From Pseudaminobacter salicylatoxidans (lineage in GTDB: Bacteria > Pseudomonadota > Alphaproteobacteria > Rhizobiales > Rhizobiaceae), in assembly GCF_003148475.1 (NCBI RefSeq), contig NZ_QGGG01000016.1:43063-107062 (forward strand): 64,000 bases of DNA, given 5' to 3'. The notes beneath the pieces were generated by a model, which saw nothing but the letters and a program-made list of their open reading frames with translations, was not told the origin of the DNA and did no database searches. The translations under genes and the position numbers were made by a program. Shown here one piece after another: positions 33,897-44,212 of this stretch; within the stretch, counting starts at the first letter, position 1, and each line of letters opens with the position of its first letter.

Positions 33897-35785
33897 GCGT
33901 TTTCTCCCTCGAGATCCGCCGCTGGCATGGCGACGGTATCGTCCACCAGTTCCAGCCCCTTCTTGTTCTGCAGGCGATAGAAGCGGGCATAGGTGCCCTG
34001 CGGCCTGGCCAGCAATTCTTCATGCGTGCCTTGCTCGATCACGCGGCCGGCCTCCATCACGATGATGCTGTCGGCATTGATGACCGTCGAGAGCCTGTGC
34101 GCGATGACGATGGTGGTGCGCCCCTGCATCGCCGTGGTCAGCGCTTCCTGCACGCGCGCTTCCGACTCGTTGTCGAGCGCCGAGGTCGCCTCGTCCAGAA
34201 GCAGGATCGGCGCGTTGCGCACCAGTGCCCGCGCGATCGAGACGCGCTGGCGCTGGCCGCCCGAAAGCGTCACGCCGTTTTCGCCCACGGGCGTGTCGTA
34301 GCCCTGCGGCTGCTGGCGGATGAAGTCGTCCGCTGCGGCCTGGTCGGCGGCCGAACGGATTTCCGCGTCCGCCGCGTCGGCGCGGCCGTAGCGGATGTTG
34401 TCGGCAATCGTGCCCTCGAACAGATAGGGCTGCTGCGAGACATAGGCGATCGAGTTGCGCAGCGACTGCTTGGTGACCCTGGAGATGTCCTGTCCGTCGA
34501 TGGTGATCTTGCCGGTATCGAGGTCGTAGAAGCGTTCCAGCAGCGCCGTCACCGTCGTCTTGCCGGCACCCGAGGCGCCGACGATGGCCGTCGTCTTGCC
34601 GGCTTCGGCCACGAAGCTCACCTCGCTCAGCACCGGTCCGCCGGTGCCGGCATAGGTGAAGGAGACGCGGTCGAAGCGCACCTCGCCCTTGCCGACCTTC
34701 AGCTCGGCCGCGCCCGGCGCATCGCCCTGCTGCGGTTCGAGGTCGAGGATTTCATAGATCATGCGCGCATTGACCAGCGAGCGTTCCAGCCCGACCTGCA
34801 GGCGGGCAAGGCGGCGCACGGGGTCATAGGCCAGAAGCAGCGCCGTGATGAAGGAAACGATGGAGCCGGGCGGCGCGCCGCCGCCGGCGGTGCGGTAGCC
34901 TGCATAGGCGATGACGGCCGCGACCGCCACGCCCGCCAGGATTTCGGAGATCGGCGTCATGCGCTCCGAAACGCGGGCGATCTTGTTGGAGCGCTCCTCG
35001 GCGTGGTCGATCATCTCGCCCATGCGCTGCGAGAGCTGGTCCTCCATGGTGAAGGCCTTCACCACGGCGATGCCCTGCGTCGCCTCCTGCATGGAGCCGA
35101 TCAGCCGCGAGTTGATCTCCACGGCCTGCCGGGTCACGGCGCGCAGGCGGCGCATCAGGTAGTTGACCGAAATGATCAGCGGCGGGCCGATGAGGAAGGC
35201 GACCAGCGACAGCATGGGGTTCTGCACCACCATCACCGTCACCAGCGCAATCAGCGAGACGAGGTCGCGCGCAACTGCCGAGAGCGTCAGCGACAGCAGG
35301 TCGCGTATGCCGCCGACATTCTGGTTGATCTGGGCGGCCAGATGGCCTGAGCGGTTTCCGGTGAAGAAGCCGACATCGAGCCTCATCAGATGGTCGAAGA
35401 TGCGCCGCTGGTAGCGGGCGACGAGATTGTTGCCGACCTTGGCCAGGATCACCGCCTGCGCGTAGCCGGCCACGCCGCGCACCACGAATGCCGCGACGAT
35501 CGACAGGCTGATGAGCGTGATGAGATCGCTGCGCTGGTTGTAGAACAGATCGTCGATCACATCGCGCATGATGTAGGCGGGAAACGCCGTGGTCAGCGCC
35601 ACCGCCACCATGCACAGCGCGGCGACGACATAGGACCACACATATTCGTGGCCGTTTTCCGCCAGGATGCGCCTGATGACCGCGATGATCTCGCCGCGAT
35701 CGACTTTCGTGCGTTTCTTCTTGAAGAGGCTCAAATTCGGATCTGTCCGTGCGTTGCGATGCCGGACGGCGCCACGCGCCGCCAC
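33893..35785 (-). CDS. MsbA-like ABC exporter (fused permease and ATPase)
   Basis: A 630-residue half-transporter. The transmembrane domain covers about 50-345 with six helices. The nucleotide-binding domain at 375-610 has Walker [10 protein letters not shown], signature LSGGQRQR, Walker [13 protein letters not shown] and the switch His in VIAHRLST. It resembles lipid A or multidrug exporters; the rhizobial branch is usually annotated as MsbA-like. The start is GTG 35785, six bases after AGGAG; TTG codons downstream are possible alternatives. It overlaps dapB by 4 bp. The cargo is not determinable here. Confidence 0.9.
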   Translation of the reverse strand: MAARGAVRHRNARTDPNLSLFKKKRTKVDRGEIIAVIRRILAENGHEYVWSYVVAALCMVAVALTTAFPAYIMRDVIDDLFYNQRSDLITLISLSIVAAFVVRGVAGYAQAVILAKVGNNLVARYQRRIFDHLMRLDVGFFTGNRSGHLAAQINQNVGGIRDLLSLTLSAVARDLVSLIALVTVMVVQNPMLSLVAFLIGPPLIISVNYLMRRLRAVTRQAVEINSRLIGSMQEATQGIAVVKAFTMEDQLSQRMGEMIDHAEERSNKIARVSERMTPISEILAGVAVAAVIAYAGYRTAGGGAPPGSIVSFITALLLAYDPVRRLARLQVGLERSLVNARMIYEILDLEPQQGDAPGAAELKVGKGEVRFDRVSFTYAGTGGPVLSEVSFVAEAGKTTAIVGASGAGKTTVTALLERFYDLDTGKITIDGQDISRVTKQSLRNSIAYVSQQPYLFEGTIADNIRYGRADAADAEIRSAADQAAADDFIRQQPQGYDTPVGENGVTLSGGQRQRVSIARALVRNAPILLLDEATSALDNESEARVQEALTTAMQGRTTIVIAHRLSTVINADSIIVMEAGRVIEQGTHEELLARPQGTYARFYRLQNKKGLELVDDTVAMPAADLEGENA

Positions 35786-35888
35786 CCGGCGCTCCTAATA
35801 GCGTCATCGCGCCCGCTTGCCTATGGGCAGGCGCGAAACTTCATCGTGATGGCATCGCCGCCGCGCTTGGCCCGCAACTGCGGCGGTC

Positions 35889-36914
35889 TTATGACCGCCA
35901 GCGCCGCCCCGTCGTCTCCACCCCGAAACGTGACGGGATGCGTGCATAGGCGGCAAGGCCGTTCAGCGCCGCCAGCGGGTGGGTGATGACATAGACCGGC
36001 ATGTCGCGCATCAGCGCCCCATGCGGCGCCTTGTCCTCGAATGCGGCGCGGAAGCTGCCGGATTTCAGCGCCGGCACGATCTTCTGGGCGATGCCTCCGG
36101 TGAGGTAGACGCCGCCGCGGCTCATGAACACCAGCGCAAGATCGCCGGCGGTGCGGCCAAGGCAGGTGACGAAGAAGTCGAGCGCTTCCTCGGCCACGGC
36201 GTCGGATTTTTCCAGCGCGGCGGCGGTGATTTCGGCCGGCGTGGTGAAGCGCGCTTCCTTGCCGTCTGCCGTGGCGATTGCCCGGTAAGCGTTGACCAGT
36301 CCGCGCCCGCACAGGATCTGCTCGCCCGAGATGCGGCCCTCGATCGGCTCCAGATGCGGAAAGATCTCGCGGTCGCGGTCGGTGCGCGGGCCGATGTCCA
36401 TGTGGCCGCCTTCGCCCGGCACGGGTATCCATTTGCGGCAGGCGTGGATCAGCCCGGCGACGCCGAGCCCGGTGCCGGGCCCGAGCACCACGCGGCCGGC
36501 ATTTTCTTCCGGCTCGCCGGGGCCGATCTTTTCCAGGTGCTCTTCGCCGAGCGATGCAACCGCCAGCGCCTGCGCCTCGAAATCGTTCAGCACCACCACG
36601 TCGGAGAAACCGAGTGTCTCGAACATCGCTTTCGGGCGCACCACCCAGGGGCAGTTGGTGAGGGGGATTTCGTCGCCGTCCACCGGCCCCGCCACCGCCA
36701 GCACGGCCGAGCGCGGGCTGAGCGAGGTGTGGTCCAGCACCGCCTGCTGGATGGCGTCGTCGATGGTGGCATAGTCCGCCGTCTGCACCACGCGCGTCTC
36801 GCCGGGCTCGGAATTGGCGTCCACGATGATGGCGAAACGGGCATTGGTACCGCCGATGTCGCCGATCAGGATGGGAAACTGCAGGATGGCGTCCTCGTCG
36901 CGGGCAAAAGGCAT
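35889..36914 (-). CDS. glk: Glucokinase
   Basis: A 341-residue bacterial glucokinase phosphorylating glucose with ATP. The phosphate-binding [14 protein letters not shown] is at about 17-30, the glucose-binding [17 protein letters not shown] near 108, [12 protein letters not shown] near 140 and [11 protein letters not shown] near 160. The N-terminus is uncertain: ATG 36914 gives the usual rhizobial MPxxxD start, while GTG 36938 overlaps the mgsA stop by 4 bp and would add eight residues. It is directly downstream of mgsA, pairing the first glycolytic step with the methylglyoxal bypass. Confidence 0.95.
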   Translation of the reverse strand: MPFARDEDAILQFPILIGDIGGTNARFAIIVDANSEPGETRVVQTADYATIDDAIQQAVLDHTSLSPRSAVLAVAGPVDGDEIPLTNCPWVVRPKAMFETLGFSDVVVLNDFEAQALAVASLGEEHLEKIGPGEPEENAGRVVLGPGTGLGVAGLIHACRKWIPVPGEGGHMDIGPRTDRDREIFPHLEPIEGRISGEQILCGRGLVNAYRAIATADGKEARFTTPAEITAAALEKSDAVAEEALDFFVTCLGRTAGDLALVFMSRGGVYLTGGIAQKIVPALKSGSFRAAFEDKAPHGALMRDMPVYVITHPLAALNGLAAYARIPSRFGVETTGRRWRS

Positions 36915-36934
36915 TCCGGTCAAAATCCCCAAAT

Positions 36935-37318
36935 TCACGGCTGGCTCAGCCTTCTGGCCAGCATCTCGGCTGTGGCATGGTTCAGCGCCAGCGGTATGTC
37001 GTAAACGATCGCCAGACGCATCAGCGCCTTCACATCCACGTCATGCGGCATCGGCGTCAGCGGATCAACGAAGAAAATCACGGCATCGATCTTCTTCTCG
37101 GCGATCAGCGCGCCGATCTGCTGGTCACCGCCCAGCGGGCCGCTCTTCAGGCATTTTACCTTCAACTGCGGGCATTCATCCATCACCCGCCGGCCGGTCG
37201 TGCCGGTGGCGACGAGATCGCAGGCGGCGAGAAAATCCGCATGCGCAATCGCGAAGCTGACCATGTCGGCCTTCTTTTCGTCATGCGCGATCAGCGCCAG
37301 TCGCAGCGGAGATGTCAT
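36935..37318 (-). CDS. mgsA: Methylglyoxal synthase
   Basis: A 127-residue enzyme converting dihydroxyacetone phosphate to methylglyoxal and phosphate, a glycolytic overflow bypass. Active-site residues align with E. coli MgsA at a constant offset: H12, D13, D65 (GGDQQIG), D85, H92 (MPHDVD) and D95. It is shorter at both ends than the 152-residue E. coli enzyme, as usual in alphaproteobacteria. It is co-transcribed with glk. The upstream 205-bp spacer holds its promoter. Confidence 0.95.
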   Translation of the reverse strand: MTSPLRLALIAHDEKKADMVSFAIAHADFLAACDLVATGTTGRRVMDECPQLKVKCLKSGPLGGDQQIGALIAEKKIDAVIFFVDPLTPMPHDVDVKALMRLAIVYDIPLALNHATAEMLARRLSQP

Positions 37319-37523
37319 CTGACAGCCGGTTGCTGGAGTTAAATCGGTTGAAATCTATAACCAAGGATCGCGGACTGCGAAAGGGGCCTTTCCGTCATGA
37401 CCGCCGGGTCCTTTCACCGGTTTTGGTGGCGATGACGACGAAACCGTCCCTCCTCCACGTCGGAAGGTTAGGGGTGCAGGGCTGGGCGGGTCGCCTCCCC
37501 ATGCGGCGGCCCTGCGGACGCCC

Positions 37524-38600
37524 TCAGCGCGCCGGGCGCTGCACGGGCAGCGGCGGGCGCTTGACCGGCGTCGGCGCGAAGGCGCTGGCCGGAACCGGCG
37601 GCTGGCCAAGTTCCACCTGCGGCGCGGAAGGCGCCGGCGCATCGGCCACCGTCGTGGCGCCGAAACCGCCAAGCGTCACGGCCGCTTCCGAAACCGGCTC
37701 GGGCTGGGTCAGCACGACGCGGCATTCCTTGGGCAGGCTCGCCATGGTCATCACGTCGCGGGCGCGCGGCTTCTGCGGTCCGGTGGCGGGCCGCCACGGC
37801 TCCTCGGTGAACCACCAGGCCAGCGACTTGTCGCAGCCGTCGCTCTTCGGCGTCGGTTCCTGCGCCTTGCAGCCGGTGGAGCCCGGCTGGCAGCCGATGC
37901 GGACATGGAAATGATAGTCGTGGCCCCAGAAGGGGCGGATCTTGTGCAACCACGAGCGGTCGCCCGTCACCGTGTCGCAAAGCTTTTTCTTGATACCCGG
38001 ATTGACCAGAATGCGCTCGACTTCCGGGTAGCTCGCGGCGCGTTTCAGCAGCCGCTCATGGGCGGGCGTCCACAGCCGGTCGATCACCCGGTGGGTTTTC
38101 GGATTGACCAGCGAGGTCGCGCTCATGTTCTCGCGCTCGGTCGGCGTCAGCCGCCGGTCGGGCATCGGCGTGAACCAGATGTCGGCGTCGAGGCCTATCT
38201 GGTGCGAGGCATGGCCGGTCAGCATCGGCCCGCCGCGCGGCTGCGAGATGTCGCCCAGCAGCAGCCCCGGCCAGCCATCGGCCACGGCGTCGTGTGACAG
38301 TCTCTCGATCAGCCGGATCATCGTCGGATGACCCCAGCGCCGGTTGCGCGACAGGCGCATCGCCTGCCAGGTCGGACCATCAGTGGCGATCGCCATGCCG
38401 CCGGAAAAACAGCCCTTGGAATAGAAGCCATAGGAACGGGGCTGCGCGACGGAGGGAAGTTTCTGCGCGCCGAACAGGTTCTTGGCCAGTTCCTCGGCAT
38501 GGGCGCCCGGCGCCTCGAAGCCGGAAAGGGCGAATGCCGCGACTGCCGCCGCCGCGAGGCGGGTTGCCGCCGTCAAGAAAGTTTTCATACGCATATCCAT
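37524..38600 (-). CDS. mepA: Penicillin-insensitive murein endopeptidase (MepA, peptidase M74)
   Basis: A 358-residue periplasmic enzyme that cleaves D-Ala-meso-DAP cross-links. A signal peptide ends near residue 35 (GAHAEE). The zinc ligands are intact: H133 and D140 (GHASHQIGLDADIW), with H227, H230 and H232 in WGHDYHFHVR. Residues 64, 208, 237 and later cysteines match the conserved disulfides. A C-terminal Pro/Ala/Val-rich tail of about 70 residues is not part of the catalytic core. The start could be 38600 or the in-frame ATG at 38588. Neighbours are mgsA downstream and an SDR gene upstream. Confidence 0.95.
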   Translation of the reverse strand: MDMRMKTFLTAATRLAAAAVAAFALSGFEAPGAHAEELAKNLFGAQKLPSVAQPRSYGFYSKGCFSGGMAIATDGPTWQAMRLSRNRRWGHPTMIRLIERLSHDAVADGWPGLLLGDISQPRGGPMLTGHASHQIGLDADIWFTPMPDRRLTPTERENMSATSLVNPKTHRVIDRLWTPAHERLLKRAASYPEVERILVNPGIKKKLCDTVTGDRSWLHKIRPFWGHDYHFHVRIGCQPGSTGCKAQEPTPKSDGCDKSLAWWFTEEPWRPATGPQKPRARDVMTMASLPKECRVVLTQPEPVSEAAVTLGGFGATTVADAPAPSAPQVELGQPPVPASAFAPTPVKRPPLPVQRPAR

Positions 38601-38686
38601 CCGGTCCGGCCCCTTGCCGACAAGCTTGGGACGACTTGCTTAGCGAAACGTAAACGACTGTCACCGCCCGGTTTTGGCCGGTCGGC

Positions 38687-39595
38687 TTATCCGCGCTTCA
38701 TGGCGCTGCGTGGCTCACCCTCGCTCCAGTTGCCGGCCGCCCACATCGCATCGAAGGCGGCGCGATAGTCGGGATAGCGGAACCGATAGCCGGCGGCCTT
38801 CAGCGCCGCGTTGGAAACGCGTTTGTTCTCGCCATAGAAAGACCGCGCCATGGGCGAAAGTTGGGCGGTCTCGAAGGGAATTTCCGGCGGCGGTGTCGCA
38901 CCCATCAGCCCGGCGGCATAAGTTACCACGTCCTGCGGCGGCGCCGGCATGTCGTCGGTGACGTTGAAGACCCCGCCCAGATCGCGCCCCGCAAGATGCC
39001 AGACGGCGCCGGCAATGTCCTCGCCATGGATGCGGTTGAACACCTGTCCCTGTTTGATGAGGCGCTTGGCGGTGCCGTTGGCGAGGTTCACCAGCGCGTT
39101 GCGGCCGGGGCCGTAGATGCCCGAAAGCCGCAGCACCGCAATCGGCAGTCCGGCCTCCACGCCCAGCGCCTGCCATTGCCTTTCCGCTTCCAGCCGCATG
39201 ATCGAGCGGCGCGACACCGGCCGGCATTCGGCCGCCTCGTCCACCCAGCCGCCGCCATGGTCGCCATAGACGCCGACAGTGGAGAGATAGCCGATCCATC
39301 GCAACTCCGGCATGCCGTGCAGGATCTTCTCGCGTGCCGCGTTCAGCACCGGGTCGCCCGCCTCGTCGGGTGCGATGGAGATCAGCAGGTGGGTCGTTCC
39401 GGCGAGCCCGGCGGACAGTTCCCCGGTCAGCGCCCCGTCGAAGGCGAAAGGCTCGATGCCCGCCTGCCGCAGTGCCTCGAATTTTTCGGGCGAGCGCGTG
39501 GTTCCGGCGAGGCGAATGCCCGTTTCGGGCCTGGCCCGGCCGGTCGCCTTACCCGAATAGCCGGCTCCGAAGATGAACATTTTTATCGCGCTCAT
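38687..39595 (-). CDS. SDR family NAD(P)-binding oxidoreductase (YeeZ-like epimerase type)
   Basis: A 302-residue extended-SDR-like protein. The nucleotide-binding FIFGAGYSGKATGR is at about 7-20. The catalytic area near 105-130 (IGYLSTVGVYGDHGG) has the STVGVYG pattern typical of the YeeZ subgroup, in which the classical YxxxK is altered. The remainder has LRLSGIYGPGRNALVNL and HGEDIAGAVWHLA. Function unknown; proteins of this subgroup are often called NAD-dependent epimerase/dehydratase. The start at 39595 has GGGGAGC upstream. It follows queG after 14 bp, so the two are co-transcribed. Confidence 0.85.
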   Translation of the reverse strand: MSAIKMFIFGAGYSGKATGRARPETGIRLAGTTRSPEKFEALRQAGIEPFAFDGALTGELSAGLAGTTHLLISIAPDEAGDPVLNAAREKILHGMPELRWIGYLSTVGVYGDHGGGWVDEAAECRPVSRRSIMRLEAERQWQALGVEAGLPIAVLRLSGIYGPGRNALVNLANGTAKRLIKQGQVFNRIHGEDIAGAVWHLAGRDLGGVFNVTDDMPAPPQDVVTYAAGLMGATPPPEIPFETAQLSPMARSFYGENKRVSNAALKAAGYRFRYPDYRAAFDAMWAAGNWSEGEPRSAMKRG

Positions 39596-39609
39596 GCACG
39601 CTCCCCGCT

Positions 39610-40785
39610 TCAATCCGGCTGGCCGGTCGCCAATGCCCATTCCCGACGCACTTCTGCGTCGCTTTCCGTGTTTTGCCGTGCCGCCGCGAGCCTCGCGAAG
39701 TCCGGCGACCGCATCAGGCGCGACAGCGCCCACACGGCCGCACCACGCACCAGCGGCGAGGGATCGTCAAGCAGGCTTTCGCAAGGGGCAGCCAGCGCGT
39801 CATCGCCCGAATTGCCAGCGGCGATCAGCACGTTGCGGACAAAGCGGTCGCGGCCGATGCGCTTGACCGGCGAGCCCGAAAAGAAGGTGCGGAAGGCCGG
39901 GTCATCCATGGCCAGGAAATCCGCCAGCTTCGGCGCCAGAAGATCGTCGCGGGCGGCGAGCTTCGCTTCCGCAGCGGCCTGCGCGAACTTGTTCCACGGG
40001 CAGGCGGCGAGGCAGTCGTCGCAGCCATAGATGCGGTTGCCCAGCGCCGCGCGGAATTCATGCGGGATCGGCCCCTTGTTCTCGATGGTGAGGTAGGAGA
40101 TGCAGCGGCGCGCATCGATCCGGTAGGGGGCGGGAAAGGCGTGCGTCGGGCAGGCGTCGAGGCAGGCGCGGCACGAGCCGCAATGGTCGATGTCCGGCTG
40201 GTCGGGCGCGATCTCGGCCGTGGTGAAGATGGTGCCGAGGAACAGCCAGGAACCGAACTCGCGGCTTACGAGATTGGTGTGCTTGCCCTGCCAGCCGATG
40301 CCGGCGGCCTGCGCCAGCGGCTTTTCCATCACCGGCGCGGTATCGACGAAGACTTTCACGTCGCCGCCGGCGCGCGCCACGATCTTGCCGGCCAGTTCCT
40401 TCAGCCGGCCCTTGATGACATCGTGGTAGTCGCGGTTGCGGGCATAGACCGAGATCGCGCCGCGCCCGGCCTGCTGCTGCAAGGCGCGCGGATCGTGGTC
40501 GGGGCCGTAGTTCATCGCCAGCACGACGATGGAGCGCACCTCCGGCCACAGCGTCTTCGGCGCGCTGCGCCGCTCGAAGGTTTCGGCCATCCAGCCCATC
40601 GAGCCGTGAAGCCCTTCGGTCAGGAACTGCGCCAGCCGGGCAGGGGCCTGCGGGATCGCCTCGGGCGAGGTGACGGCGATGGCGGCAAAGCCGGCATTGC
40701 GGGCCTCGCGCTCGATCATCTGCCGCAGGCGCTGGCCCGGCTCGGGCTTCGCCCTGGCGGCTATGTCAGAAGTCGAGGTCCGCAT
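39610..40785 (-). CDS. queG: Epoxyqueuosine reductase
   Basis: A 391-residue cobalamin-dependent iron-sulfur enzyme catalysing the last step of queuosine formation in tRNA. Two [4Fe-4S] clusters are seen: C202-C205-C208-C212 ([12 protein letters not shown]) and C255-C258-C262 (CDDCLAACP) with C228. The catalytic Asp is in [12 protein letters not shown] near 148. A C-terminal HEAT-like region (about 300-391) binds tRNA. Its start codon lies inside the 3' end of the upstream gene (20-bp overlap). It forms a minus-strand unit with the fzlA-like gene and the SDR. Confidence 0.95.
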   Translation of the reverse strand: MRTSTSDIAARAKPEPGQRLRQMIEREARNAGFAAIAVTSPEAIPQAPARLAQFLTEGLHGSMGWMAETFERRSAPKTLWPEVRSIVVLAMNYGPDHDPRALQQQAGRGAISVYARNRDYHDVIKGRLKELAGKIVARAGGDVKVFVDTAPVMEKPLAQAAGIGWQGKHTNLVSREFGSWLFLGTIFTTAEIAPDQPDIDHCGSCRACLDACPTHAFPAPYRIDARRCISYLTIENKGPIPHEFRAALGNRIYGCDDCLAACPWNKFAQAAAEAKLAARDDLLAPKLADFLAMDDPAFRTFFSGSPVKRIGRDRFVRNVLIAAGNSGDDALAAPCESLLDDPSPLVRGAAVWALSRLMRSPDFARLAAARQNTESDAEVRREWALATGQPD

Positions 40786-41458
40786 AGTGAGACACCGGCG
40801 AGATGCCGCGCACGCGGTCGCCGAGCAGCGGACGGAAAGAGGGGCGCGATTTCACGCGCGTGTACCAGTCGCGCGCGGCGGCGTGGCCGTTCCAGTCGAT
40901 CTCGCCCAGATAGTCGAGCACCGAAATGGCGGCGGCGGCGGCGAGGTCGGCATAGGTCATGCGCGGGCCGGCCAGCCAATGGCGGGTGCCGGCCAGCCAG
41001 TTGGTGTATTTCATGTGCTGGCGGATATTGGAGCGCGCGGCGCGGATCGCGCCCGAATCGGGCGAGCCGCCGCCCATCTCGTTGGGCATCAGCGGCTTCA
41101 GCACGCGCTCGCGCACGAGATGCTTGGTCACTTCGCTCTCGGTCTTGACCAGATACCAGTCCACCAGCCGGCGGATTTCGGCGCGCGCCATCGGGTCCTC
41201 GGCAAACAGCCGCCGCTCGCGCTTCAAGACGCCGCGCGTCTCGTCCAGATATTCGGCGATCACGCTGGCGCCGATGATCGGCACGTCGCCCTCCGCCAGC
41301 AGCACCGGCAAGGTGCCGGCGGGGTTGAGCGACAGGAATTCCCTGCGCCGCGCCCACGGCTTTTCCTCGATCAGCGCCAGCTCCTCGCCATACTCGCCGA
41401 AGGCGAGGCGGACGAAGCGGCAGGAAGCGAACATGGGGTGGTGAAAAAGTGTCAGCAT
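40766..41458 (-). CDS. FzlA-like glutathione-transferase-fold protein
   Basis: A 230-residue GST-fold protein: N-terminal thioredoxin-like half ([43 protein letters not shown] [10 protein letters not shown]) and a helical C-terminal half ([23 protein letters not shown]). The N-terminal sequence, the C-terminal [13 protein letters not shown] and its position beside queG and uppP recall FzlA, the FtsZ-binding division protein of Caulobacter and Agrobacterium, rather than a detoxifying GST. That link is inference from context and recalled family features. It overlaps queG by 20 bp and is divergent from uppP. Confidence 0.7.
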   Translation of the reverse strand: MLTLFHHPMFASCRFVRLAFGEYGEELALIEEKPWARRREFLSLNPAGTLPVLLAEGDVPIIGASVIAEYLDETRGVLKRERRLFAEDPMARAEIRRLVDWYLVKTESEVTKHLVRERVLKPLMPNEMGGGSPDSGAIRAARSNIRQHMKYTNWLAGTRHWLAGPRMTYADLAAAAAISVLDYLGEIDWNGHAAARDWYTRVKSRPSFRPLLGDRVRGISPVSHYADLDF

Positions 41459-41611
41459 GGTTCCTTGGAGAAAACTGCGCTGGTCATTTTTCGGCCGCGC
41501 CGGTAGTTCTATTTAAGCCCGATTCACGAGGCTGTCATGGCGCATCCGTATAGGGACAGTTCGGCGCCATGACAAGCAAGCCTCACAATTCCCCGCATCG
41601 TTGAGAACCTG

Positions 41612-42418
41612 ATGGAACATCAAACCATTGCCGAAGCCCTGCTGCTTGGTCTGCTCGAGGGGCTGACCGAATTCATCCCGGTTTCCTCTACCGGGCACAT
41701 CCTGCTTGCCGGGCATTTCCTGGGTTTCCAGTCCACCGGCAAGGCCTTCGAGGTGTTGATCCAGCTCGGTGCGATCCTGGCGATCCTGACCGTCTATTTC
41801 GGCCGGCTGTGGAAGATCGCCACCGACCTGCCCAGTTCGCCGCGGGCGCGGCGCTTCGTGTTCGGCATCCTGATCGCCTTCCTGCCGGCGGCCGTCATCG
41901 GCGCGCTGGCGCATGGCTTCATCAAGACAGTGCTGTTCGAGACGCCGATGCTGATCTGCATCATGCTCATCCTTGGCGGCTTGGTGCTCCTGTGGGTCGA
42001 CAAGCTGCCACTGAAGCCGACATATCACGAAGCGATGGATTTTCCGCTGCCGGTGTGCCTCGCCATCGGCTTCTTCCAGTGCCTGGCGATGATCCCCGGC
42101 ACGTCACGCTCGGGCTCCACCATCGTCGGTGCGCTGCTCATGGGGGCCGACAAGCGCTCGGCGGCCGAGTTCTCGTTCTTCCTCGCCATGCCCACCATGG
42201 CGGGCGCCTTTGCCTATGACCTGTTCAAGAACCGCGACATCCTGACGGCGGCCGACCTGCCCATCATCGCCACGGGCTTCATCGCGGCCTTCGTCATGGC
42301 CGTCATCGTCGTGCGCTGGCTGCTCGATTATGTCTCGCGCCATGGCTATGCGCTGTTTGCCTGGTGGCGGCTGGCGGTCGGCGGCGCGGGTCTGGTCGCG
42401 TTGCTGGTCTGGGGCTGA
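41612..42418 (+). CDS. uppP: Undecaprenyl-diphosphatase UppP (BacA)
   Basis: A 268-residue inner-membrane enzyme recycling undecaprenyl pyrophosphate to the phosphate carrier for peptidoglycan and polysaccharide synthesis; its excess gives bacitracin resistance. The catalytic motifs are [15 protein letters not shown] (about 14-28) and the PGTSRSGST loop (about 164-172), with eight or so membrane helices. The start at 41612 lacks a strong ribosome site. It is divergent from the fzlA-like gene, so a 153-bp shared region controls both a division-linked protein and a wall-precursor enzyme. Confidence 0.96.
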   Translation: MEHQTIAEALLLGLLEGLTEFIPVSSTGHILLAGHFLGFQSTGKAFEVLIQLGAILAILTVYFGRLWKIATDLPSSPRARRFVFGILIAFLPAAVIGALAHGFIKTVLFETPMLICIMLILGGLVLLWVDKLPLKPTYHEAMDFPLPVCLAIGFFQCLAMIPGTSRSGSTIVGALLMGADKRSAAEFSFFLAMPTMAGAFAYDLFKNRDILTAADLPIIATGFIAAFVMAVIVVRWLLDYVSRHGYALFAWWRLAVGGAGLVALLVWG

Positions 42419-42544
42419 TTTTCCCTGACCGGCGGCTACCTGTCTGCTCGGCCGCACCCGAAAATACCCACCCCTGACCCCTCTCGCAAGGGAGGGGCCA
42501 GGAGCGGGGGTACAAGGCCACGCAAGCTAATCAGTAAAAGCCGC

Positions 42545-43288
42545 TCACCCGCAGCAGGACGACGTCAGCATCGCCGCGACGGTCTTGTCTTCGTCGGGAT
42601 ATTCGTCGTGGCGCTTCACCCAGTCCATGGTGTCTTTCTCGTTGCGGCCCTTGGGCGTGCGGTCGAGGAAGACATAGGTGCTGATCCTGTCCTCGTCGCC
42701 GCGCGCATATTGCGAGAAGGTGCGGTAGATGTTGCCGTCCGCGTCCTTGTAGAACACGGTCAGGCCATGCAACTCGTCCATCTCGAAATCGAGCGGCGCG
42801 AAATTGTAGATCGCGGTGCCGTTGGCGATGTCTTCCTTGTGGAATGAGACGCCGAAATCGTAGTTGAAGTCGCTACCGAAGGACGACACCCAGTCGAACT
42901 TCCAGCCCATGCGCTTCTTGTAGGCCTCGATCTGCGGCAATGGCGCGCGCGAAACCGCCACCACCGTCACGTCATGATGCTTCAGGTGCTGGATCGGGCC
43001 GTCGAGATGGTCGGCGCCGAACGAGCAGCCGACGCAGCCCGCTTCCCAGTCCGGGCCGAGCATGAAGTGAATGACGACCAGCTGGCTGCGTCCGTCGAAC
43101 AGTTCCTCCAGCGTCTTGCGGCCCTGCGGCGTGTCGAACGCATAATCCTTGTCCACGCGCGTCCAGGGCAGCGCCTGCCGCTCGGCGTTCAGCCGGTCGC
43201 GATGACGGGTATATTCCTTCTCCTTCACCAGATGCGCCTTCTGCGCTTCCATCCATTCCTGCTGGGATACGATCCTGTGCGGTTGCAT
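42545..43288 (-). CDS. DUF899 thioredoxin-like protein
   Basis: A 247-residue protein of the DUF899 family, which has a thioredoxin-like fold. Typical motifs are SQQEWMEAQKAHLVKEKEYTR, LFDGRSQLVVIHFMLGPDWEAGCVGCSFGADH near 95-125 (with the CVGC redox-type pair) and YNFAPLDFEMDELHGLTVFYKD. It ends in SSCCG. The start at 43288 follows CAGGAGG. DUF899 genes are often found with ArsR-family regulators, and a perfect 8-bp inverted repeat lies 100 bp upstream, but no regulator gene is present here. Confidence 0.9.
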   Translation of the reverse strand: MQPHRIVSQQEWMEAQKAHLVKEKEYTRHRDRLNAERQALPWTRVDKDYAFDTPQGRKTLEELFDGRSQLVVIHFMLGPDWEAGCVGCSFGADHLDGPIQHLKHHDVTVVAVSRAPLPQIEAYKKRMGWKFDWVSSFGSDFNYDFGVSFHKEDIANGTAIYNFAPLDFEMDELHGLTVFYKDADGNIYRTFSQYARGDEDRISTYVFLDRTPKGRNEKDTMDWVKRHDEYPDEDKTVAAMLTSSCCG

Positions 43289-43387
43289 GTCTTCCTCCTG
43301 CGATCCGCTGGGATGGGATTTCGCCTTTGCTCCGGAAACTTCCAGGCACCGGGCCGGTTCCTTCCGGATGTGCAAAGACCGGCTTTG

Positions 43388-43409
43388 TATTTAACTTATA
43401 GGTTAAATA
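43388..43409. promoter_or_regulatory. 8-bp inverted repeat, probable operator upstream of the DUF899 gene
   Basis: TATTTAAC (43388-43395), TTATAG spacer, and GTTAAATA (43402-43409) form a perfect AT-rich dyad in an otherwise GC-rich spacer, between the divergent... in fact same-strand PAP2 end and DUF899 start. Size and symmetry suit an ArsR-type winged-helix repressor site. The internal TTAA spacing is eight, not seven, so it is not a CtrA box. Confidence 0.5.
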
Positions 43410-43445
43410 TGAGCCGGACGGCATTCCCTGTCAAGTGCGGAACGG

Positions 43446-44168
43446 TTATTGTGAATGCTCAGGATGCGCGGCGCGATCGGAAATCGCCGCACGGCGGCGC
43501 AGCCAGCGGGCGACGAGCCAGCACAGCATTGCCCAGGCCGCGCCGATGCACCAGCCCGCGGCGACGTCGGAAGGCCAGTGCACGCCCAGATAGAGCCGGC
43601 TCAGGCCGACGATCAGCGTCGCCAGCACCGCCACCGCCAGCACATAGATGCGGGTGGCGCGGTCGTGCAGCGTCTGCGCCAGCAGCGCGCCGAGCGTCAG
43701 ATAGATGACGGCCGACATCATCGCATGGCCGCTGGGAAAGCTCAGCGTCTGCACCTGCACCAGATGCGGCACGATGTCGGGACGGGGGCGGTCGATGCCG
43801 AGTTTCAGCAGGCTGCCCAGCACCTGCCCGCCGGCTATGGCTACGAAGACGAAGAGCGCCGTCCGCGCCTGCCGCACCACCAGCAGATAGCCGATCACGA
43901 CGATAGTGATGAGCGTCAGCACCGCCACGCCGCCGAGGCTGGTCAGGTCGCGCATGGCGTCCTGCAGCCAGTGCGGTCCGATCGGCGTCGCCAGGTCGCC
44001 CGGCCTGCGCAGCGCCAGCAGGATTTCGGTGTCGAAGCCGTGCGGGGCGCTGTCGCGCGCCACCTCCATCAGCTCCACGAACCCCCAAAGTCCCGCCGTC
44101 ACGATGATCGCGGCCAGCAGCACGGTGAACTCGACCTTGCCGAGTAGGCCGGATGGCGCTGTCTTCAT
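43446..44168 (-). CDS. PAP2-family lipid phosphatase
   Basis: A 240-residue membrane phosphatase. The three PAP2 signature motifs are intact: KLGIDRPRP (about 120-128), PSGHAMMSA (about 145-153) and SRLYLGVHWPSDV (about 192-204, with the catalytic His). About six membrane helices surround them. Substrates in this family include phosphatidic acid, undecaprenyl pyrophosphate and lipid A intermediates; the gene may back up uppP 1 kb away. The start at 44168 has GGGAGCC upstream; the frame is open further, through the repeat, but without a ribosome site. Confidence 0.9.
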   Translation of the reverse strand: MKTAPSGLLGKVEFTVLLAAIIVTAGLWGFVELMEVARDSAPHGFDTEILLALRRPGDLATPIGPHWLQDAMRDLTSLGGVAVLTLITIVVIGYLLVVRQARTALFVFVAIAGGQVLGSLLKLGIDRPRPDIVPHLVQVQTLSFPSGHAMMSAVIYLTLGALLAQTLHDRATRIYVLAVAVLATLIVGLSRLYLGVHWPSDVAAGWCIGAAWAMLCWLVARWLRRRAAISDRAAHPEHSQ

Positions 44169-44212
44169 GAAGGCTCCCAGATGCTTTGTCGCTGGCAGAG
44201 ATGCAGGACTTG

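Noticed and set aside
42478..42497. CCCCTC/GAGGGG hairpin between uppP and the DUF899 gene
   Set aside because: No T tract on either strand and an imperfect stem; probably a GC-rich spacer relic rather than a terminator.
43391..43406. Possible CtrA box in the DUF899 upstream region
   Set aside because: The two TTAA units are separated by eight bases instead of seven, and the larger 8-bp dyad explains the sequence better.
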